Origin: Soonwooa sp. | GTDB lineage: Bacteria; Bacteroidota; Bacteroidia; Flavobacteriales; Weeksellaceae | DNA length: 38,626 nucleotides | Assembly: GCF_030151385.1 (NCBI RefSeq) | Contig: NZ_JASLDS010000025.1 | Coordinates: forward strand, 1 to 38,626 | Direction of reading: 5' to 3' | In this document: positions 35,192 through 38,626 of the stretch, piece by piece | How the letters are laid out: the number at the start of each line of letters is the position of its first letter | Numbering within the stretch: position 1 is the first letter of the stretch | The notes under the pieces: generated by a model | Databases searched by the model: none | Seen by the model: the letters and a program-made list of their open reading frames with translations, nothing else | What the model was told of the DNA's origin: nothing | Program-made: the position numbers and the translations under genes

Positions 35192-35926
35192 ATGGCTTCA
35201 ACATCAGAAACAGGACATGCAAAGAATGTCGCAAACTTCCAAAACCTAATTGCTTTTGTCAAAGCTTATGGCGAAACCTACAACCCATCAAAAGAAGCGT
35301 TAAAAATTCCACAACTTGAAAAACTCCTTACTAATGCACAATCTAGTTTAGCAAACGTTGTAGACCAAAATGCAACTTACAACACCAAAGTTAACAATAG
35401 ACTAAACGCATTCAGTGATTTAAAAGCCTTATCTACTCGTCTTATCAACGCATTACAAACAACCGATGCAAAAGACGAATTGGTGAACGATGCAAAAGGG
35501 TTCAACCGAAAATTACAAGGACAAAGAAGCACCCCCGCTACCACTACTCCACAAGACCCTAATGCACCTGCACCCAAAACCATATCAACAAGCCAACAAT
35601 CTTACACACAACAATTGCAACACTTTGAAGGACTAATAACAGTTTTAAAAACAGAACCTAGCTACACACCCAACGAAGACGATTTAAAAATTACAACGCT
35701 AGAAGCCAAACAAACCGATTTAGCAACCAAAAACAACGAAGTAGCCAACGCTTATGTAGAAGTAAGTAATGCAAGAATTGCTAGAAATGCAACACTTTAC
35801 ACCAAACCCGATAGCATCTTCGAAATAGCATCGGAAGTTAAGAAATACATAAAAGCAGTTTACGGAGCAACAAGCCCAGAATTCGCACAAGTAAAAGGCA
35901 TTGAGTTTAAAAAGCCAAGAGCATAA
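35192..35926 (+). CDS. Duplicated-domain helical protein, unknown
   Basis: The 244-residue protein consists of two similar halves joined by a Thr/Pro/Gln-rich linker (about 110-130). NFQNLIAFVKAYGETYNPSKE in the first half corresponds to HFEGLITVLKTEPSYTPNED in the second, and IPQLEKLLTNAQSSLANV to ITTLEAKQTDLATKNNEV. Each half predicts as a helical bundle. There is no signal peptide. Codon use is less AT-rich than the neighbours. It lies in the same cassette as the restriction enzyme but behind a terminator, so it has its own expression. The family is not recognised. Confidence 0.8.
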   Translation: MASTSETGHAKNVANFQNLIAFVKAYGETYNPSKEALKIPQLEKLLTNAQSSLANVVDQNATYNTKVNNRLNAFSDLKALSTRLINALQTTDAKDELVNDAKGFNRKLQGQRSTPATTTPQDPNAPAPKTISTSQQSYTQQLQHFEGLITVLKTEPSYTPNEDDLKITTLEAKQTDLATKNNEVANAYVEVSNARIARNATLYTKPDSIFEIASEVKKYIKAVYGATSPEFAQVKGIEFKKPRA

Positions 35927-35980
35927 TAAACCCAAAATATAATATTCGCTACCACGAAATAAAATATTCCACCCTCAATT

Positions 35981-36012
35981 AAATAGGTTTGCTCCGCAAA
36001 CCTATTTATTGT
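35981..36012 (+). terminator. Terminator after the duplicated-domain gene
   Basis: A perfect 12-bp stem, AAATAGGTTTGC with GCAAACCTATTT (35981-35992 and 35996-36007), has a 3-nt loop. The 3' side is only moderately T-rich. Confidence 0.65.
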
Positions 36013-36210
36013 ATCCGCAATCTAAATTATCCTTTGTGCAATTATAAATATCTCTTACGCAGAATAAATTATTCTACGCACAATCATAAATATCTCTTAC
36101 GCGAAGTAAATTATCATGTACGCAATAATAAATATCTCTTTCACGGAATAAATTATCATATGCGCATTTATATTTATTGCATACGCGGAAACAAATTTAA
36201 CAACCGCAAT
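36011..36210. repeat. 42-bp tandem repeat, about 3-4 degenerate units
   Basis: Three full units start at about 36041, 36083 and 36125, each reading AATnATAAATATCTCTTnC and then GnnGnATAAATTATn ... nACGC/TGCGC. Partial units lie on both sides. The last one contains TATGCGCA (36159-36166), the octamer also found at the left end of the array. It fills most of the gap before the first palindromic site. Confidence 0.75.
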
Positions 36211-36264
36211 TAAAATATTAGCACCCACCATAACAATAGAAAAGGCAGAAAACAAGCAGGGCGA

Positions 36265-36464
36265 TCGCCTAACAGTGGTTTTGCAAAATGCGGGGTTAAA
36301 GTCTAAGTTGAACTATTTTATATATTTATCCGCAAATTGGCTTTTCATCTTGATTTTTTTATTAATTTAACAATCTGAAAAAGCCATTTGCTACGTTTCT
36401 GAATTCTTGAACTTCCAGTTCTTCGAATTCCCGCACTTCGCAAAGCCTTTTTCCGTTATCGGCA
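36265..36464 (+). repeat. attC-like palindromic site A (200 nt)
   Basis: Start box TCGCCTAAC (36265-36273), then an outer arm with TTTTGCAAAATGCGGGG, the fixed decamer ATTTATCCGC (36324-36333), an inner stem (36333-36347 with 36376-36390), and the returning arm CCGCACTTCGCAAAGCC ending in GTTATCGGCA (36455-36464). Its start box pairs with the junction at 31699, not with its own end box. It lies between cassettes 1 and 2. Confidence 0.85.
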
Positions 36465-36486
36465 ATTTTCACAGAACTCGCGTACA

Positions 36487-37215
36487 ATGAACCAATTTCC
36501 AAAAAATGTAATAGAAAATTTAAAAAACTATGTCTATATCTACTCTGATCCTACAACTGAAAAAATATTTTACGTTGGAAAAGGAAAAGGCAACAGAGTC
36601 TTTGACCATTTAAAAGACAAAAAGGAATGCGAAAAAGTTGCTTACTTAAATGAACTTCTTGAAAAAGGTCTAAAACCCAAAATTGAAATTTTAATTCACG
36701 GAATTGAAGATGATTCTGTTTTAAGAATTGAATCTGCAATTATTGATTTATTGGGAATTAAAAACTTAACAAATAAACAAATTGGTTTTAAAAGTGCAGA
36801 ATTTGGAAGAATGACTGTAAAACAGATTGTTTCTGCATATTCTAAACAAAAAATTCAAATTGATGAACCATCATTGCTTATCCGTATAAATCAACATTTT
36901 AGATACTCAATGACAGAAATGGAACTTTATGATTTTACAAGAGGATACTGGAAAATGAATATAGAAAGAGCAAAAAATGCTAAATATGCTTTTGCTGTAT
37001 ATAATGGTATAATCCAAGAAGTTTACGAAGTAAAAACATGGTTGAAAGCAGGAGAATCAATGAGTGTTCGTGGAAAAATCGAAACCATTGATGATAGAGT
37101 AGAATTTATCGGAAACATTGCTTCAGAAACAATTCAAAACAAATACAAATATAAATCTGTTGAAGATTATTTTAAAAAAGGAAATGCAAATCCGATAATG
37201 TATATTAATTGTTAA
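36487..37215 (+). CDS. GIY-YIG nuclease-like protein (LEM-3-like)
   Basis: The 242-residue protein has a GIY-YIG-type start in the LEM-3-like variant: YVYIYSD (15-21), FYVGKGKGNR (28-37), His41, and Glu82 in RIESAII. These are the tyrosine, arginine, histidine and metal-binding Glu positions of the family. The C-terminal part (FAVYNGIIQEVYEVKTWLKAG, then RVEFIGNIAS) is the companion domain usual in such proteins. It could cut DNA as a defence protein or toxin. The next gene starts 1 nt after its stop, suggesting a two-component unit. Confidence 0.85.
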   Translation: MNQFPKNVIENLKNYVYIYSDPTTEKIFYVGKGKGNRVFDHLKDKKECEKVAYLNELLEKGLKPKIEILIHGIEDDSVLRIESAIIDLLGIKNLTNKQIGFKSAEFGRMTVKQIVSAYSKQKIQIDEPSLLIRINQHFRYSMTEMELYDFTRGYWKMNIERAKNAKYAFAVYNGIIQEVYEVKTWLKAGESMSVRGKIETIDDRVEFIGNIASETIQNKYKYKSVEDYFKKGNANPIMYINC

Positions 37216-37216
37216 A

Positions 37217-37468
37217 ATGAAAAAAGAAAGCGTTGAATTTTTTCTTTATTACAAAGGTGAAAACGAAAGTCCAATAAAATCTGGAAATTTCCCACTTTAT
37301 TGGTGGTATGAAAAATGTTTCTATGAAAAAAACAAAAATCCAACCGAAGAAGAGTACAAAGATTTTATCTTTACTTTGATTGACCAAAAAATATCAGAGC
37401 ATTTTATGTCTTTTGATAAAGCGTTAAAAGACTATTTGAACGTTGAAAAAAATAAAAACTGCCGATAA
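37217..37468 (+). CDS. Small acidic partner protein, unknown
   Basis: The 83-residue product is rich in Glu, Lys and aromatics (FFLYYKGENESPIKS, FPLYWWYEKCFYEKN). It starts 1 nt after the GIY-YIG gene, so translation is coupled. Its stop codon TAA (37466-37468) lies inside the start box of site B (TGCCGATAAC), so the palindromic site supplies the end of the gene. It could be an inhibitor or immunity partner of the nuclease. It belongs to no family I know. Confidence 0.75.
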   Translation: MKKESVEFFLYYKGENESPIKSGNFPLYWWYEKCFYEKNKNPTEEEYKDFIFTLIDQKISEHFMSFDKALKDYLNVEKNKNCR

Positions 37469-37660
37469 CATTGTATTGGCAAAATGCGGGGTGAAGTAAC
37501 AAGTTGAACTTTTAGAAATATTTATCCGCCGTTGCTTTTCAATTCCACATAATTTTTATAATTTAGTTCCATTGAAAAAGCATCGGCTACGCTTGGTCGA
37601 AATTGAACTTTTCGTTCAATTTAGCCCGCACTTCGCCAATACTTTTTCCGTTATCTGCCA
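37460..37660 (+). repeat. attC-like palindromic site B (about 200 nt)
   Basis: Start box TGCCGATAAC (37460-37469) is the exact complement of the end box of site A. The outer arm reads TATTGGCAAAATGCGGGG, answered by CCCGCACTTCGCCAATA. The fixed decamer ATTTATCCGC is at 37520-37529 and the inner stem at 37529-37543 with 37571-37586. The end box is GTTATCTGCC (37650-37659). Confidence 0.88.
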
Positions 37661-38488
37661 TTTTATCAAAAAGCCGTCTAACAAAGAAAAAAACAATAAA
37701 AATTTTTAAAAATATATGAAGAAAACAATTTTACTTTCGGGAATTTTATTTATTTCAGCATTTTCAAATGCGCAAACTTCTACTTCACAAAATTCCACAG
37801 TAGAAAAAAGTGTAACAGGAGCACAAATTGGACTTTTTGGACTTGACATTTATAACGAAGCAAAACTAGCGGATAAAATTGTATTAAGAAGTGAAGCAAG
37901 TTTATTTCCTGCAATTTGGGGCGGGGATATGTATGCAAAAACAGGATTTGCTTTTTATCCTGCATTAACAATCCAACCAAAATATTATTACAATATCGCA
38001 AAAAGAGCAGAAAATGGAAAAAACACTAAAAATAATTCCGCAAATTATTTCGGTTTGCAAGTAAGATACATTCCAGATTGGTTCGTAATTTCAAATGATA
38101 ATAATTTGAGTTTAACAAATCAACTGAATTTTATTCCTACATTTGGAATTAGAAGAAATTTTGCTGAAAATTTTAATTATGAATTTAAAGCAGGATTTGG
38201 ATATGGAACAACAATCGGATATGACAAAAATGTTTCGGGCGGAGTTCTTGATTTGAGTATCAAAATTGGATATGACTTTTAAAAATAAATAAGAAAAACG
38301 GCAGATAACATCGGTTTTGCAAAAGAGCGGGTTTAGTGATAATTTGAAAGTTCAGTAATATTTATCCGCAAAAGCAATTTTCTTTCACAATTTTTTGTAA
38401 TTTAGTTTCAGAAAATTGCTTTTGCTAATGTTAGTGATTATTGAAAGTTTCGTCTTTCTAAGCCGCTCCTTCGCAAAGCCGTTTCCCG
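37651..38488 (+). mobile_element. Gene cassette 3 (secreted barrel-like protein)
   Basis: The cassette runs from the GTT core at 37650 to the GTT core at 38488. Its opening GTTATCTGCC pairs exactly with GGCAGATAAC at 38300-38309. It holds one gene and the palindromic site C. Confidence 0.7.
37716..38282 (+). CDS. Small secreted outer-membrane barrel-like protein
   Basis: A signal peptide (1-20, ending SNAQ) precedes about 168 residues of alternating strands (KIVLRSEASLFPAIWGG, GLQVRYIPDWFVISND) ending in the aromatic YDF. This is the pattern of a small eight-stranded outer-membrane barrel. It is the single gene of cassette 3, with its stop 17 nt before site C. The substrate or function is unknown. 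Confidence 0.8.
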   Translation: MKKTILLSGILFISAFSNAQTSTSQNSTVEKSVTGAQIGLFGLDIYNEAKLADKIVLRSEASLFPAIWGGDMYAKTGFAFYPALTIQPKYYYNIAKRAENGKNTKNNSANYFGLQVRYIPDWFVISNDNNLSLTNQLNFIPTFGIRRNFAENFNYEFKAGFGYGTTIGYDKNVSGGVLDLSIKIGYDF

Positions 38489-38497
38489 TTAGCAGAA
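38300..38497 (+). repeat. attC-like palindromic site C (about 198 nt)
   Basis: Start box GGCAGATAAC (38300-38309) is the exact complement of the end box of site B. The outer arm GGTTTTGCAAAAGAGCGG is answered by CCGCTCCTTCGCAAAGCC. The fixed decamer ATTTATCCGC is at 38360-38369. The inner stem is a perfect 16-bp repeat (38368-38383 with 38410-38425). The end box is GTTAGCAGA (38488-38496). Confidence 0.88.
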
Positions 38498-38626
38498 ATT
38501 TTATGAACAACATTATAATAATTTATTTTACATTTTTTATTTTTATTGTAAAAGCTCAACCTGCTCCAGAAACCAGTATTAGTAATAATACAAATCTTAA
38601 TGACATTTCTCTTGATTTAATAAAAA
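38489..38626 (+). mobile_element. Gene cassette 4, left part
   Basis: The cassette starts with TTAGCAGAAATTTT behind the core of site C and carries a gene from 38503. Its right end lies beyond the window. If the rule holds, its palindromic site will open with TCTGCTAAC. Confidence 0.55.
38503..38626 (+). CDS. Secreted protein, 5' part only
   Basis: From the ATG at 38503 an open frame of 41 codons reaches the window end. It begins MNNIIIIYFTFFIFIVKAQP, a signal peptide ending KAQ, then a Ser/Asn/Thr-rich stretch. The start lies 6 nt after the end box of site C, the same close spacing as in the other cassettes. The rest is cut by the window edge, so no family can be given. Confidence 0.7.
   Translation, partial: MNNIIIIYFTFFIFIVKAQPAPETSISNNTNLNDISLDLIK

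Larger units (their letters stand above)
31700..36455 (+). mobile_element. Gene cassette 1 (restriction-modification)
   Basis: The cassette spans from the junction GTT at 31699-31701 to the end core of the first attC-like site at 36455. It holds the restriction-modification gene, the duplicated-domain gene, a 42-bp tandem repeat and the 3' palindromic site, all oriented from junction to site. At about 4.75 kb it is very large for a cassette. Boundaries rest on complementarity of the end boxes, not on an observed excision. Confidence 0.6.
36456..37650 (+). mobile_element. Gene cassette 2 (GIY-YIG protein and partner)
   Basis: The cassette runs from the GTT core at the end of site A to the GTT core at the end of site B. 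The first 9 bases and the box opening site B are exact complements (GTTATCGGCA / TGCCGATAAC). Two co-directional genes fill it almost completely, with 22 nt before the first and none after the second. Confidence 0.7.

Noticed and set aside
36011..36210. CRISPR array
   Set aside because: The 42-bp units follow each other without unique spacers, are degenerate, and no cas gene is in the window.
35989..36213. Open frame of 74 codons with a 14-residue repeat (NHKYLLREVNYHVRN-like)
   Set aside because: It begins with TTG inside a terminator stem and its peptide repeat simply reflects the 42-bp DNA repeat. No leader or family supports translation.
36265..38497. The palindromes as ordinary REP elements or terminators
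   Set aside because: Offset complementarity between consecutive copies, gene-by-gene alternation and a fixed polarity are not expected of REP elements. Termination may still be a side effect.
31699..38626. Classical IntI integron
   Set aside because: No integrase gene is present, sites are ~200 nt, and three of four cores (GTTATC, GTTATC, GTTAGC) do not fit GTTRRRY. I call it integron-like only.

Overview
The window looks like a chromosomal segment of a Bacteroidota bacterium, most likely a Flavobacteriia of the Chryseobacterium/Weeksellaceae type. The DNA is AT-rich, genes start without Shine-Dalgarno sites after A-rich leaders, promoter-like sites follow the Bacteroidota TAnnTTTG (-7) pattern, and signal peptides often end in FAQ/NAQ/SAQ. 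The assignment rests on style and protein families, not on a marker gene.

Region 1 (about 99-25370) is a long accessory island of small and mid-sized genes, almost all on the + strand and tightly packed. It encodes lipoproteins, secreted proteins, small membrane proteins with PH-like or beta-rich soluble domains, and recognisable immunity families: two SUKH (SMI1/KNR4) proteins, a GAD-like/Tdi1-type protein, an Imm17-like protein and a YwqK/MORN-repeat protein. Several families recur as diverged copies. This is the pattern of an immunity-gene store behind a polymorphic-toxin or type VI effector locus, but no toxin lies in the window. Embedded in it are a Crp/Fnr regulator with an alpha/beta hydrolase (9238-10684) and an M50-type membrane protease fused to TPRs (20840-22021).

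Region 2 (25625-31491) is ordinary core chromosome on the - strand: a thiolase with a small membrane protein, a surface-type alpha/beta hydrolase, and an operon of ECF sigma factor, membrane-anchored putative anti-sigma and outer-membrane barrel protein. Interspersed palindromic repeats flank some of these genes.

Region 3 (about 31580-38626, running off the window end) is the most interesting part. It is an integron-like array of gene cassettes. Three ~200-nt imperfect palindromes (36265-36464, 37460-37660, 38300-38497) alternate with genes that all point the same way. Each palindrome starts with a box ending in AAC and ends with a box starting with GTTA. The start box of each palindrome is the exact reverse complement of the end box of the PREVIOUS palindrome, not of its own. 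That is the signature expected if each cassette was once a circle inserted at a GTT core, as at integron attC sites. The same rule places the left end of the first cassette at 31699 (GTTAGGCGA), directly behind a good TTTG-N19-TATATTTG promoter. Cassette 1 (~4.75 kb) carries a single-chain restriction-modification enzyme and a duplicated-domain protein; cassette 2 a GIY-YIG nuclease-like protein plus a small partner; cassette 3 a small secreted barrel-like protein; cassette 4 starts with another secreted protein. No integrase is visible in the window, and the sites are longer than, and differ in core from, classical attC sites, so the recombinase is unknown.
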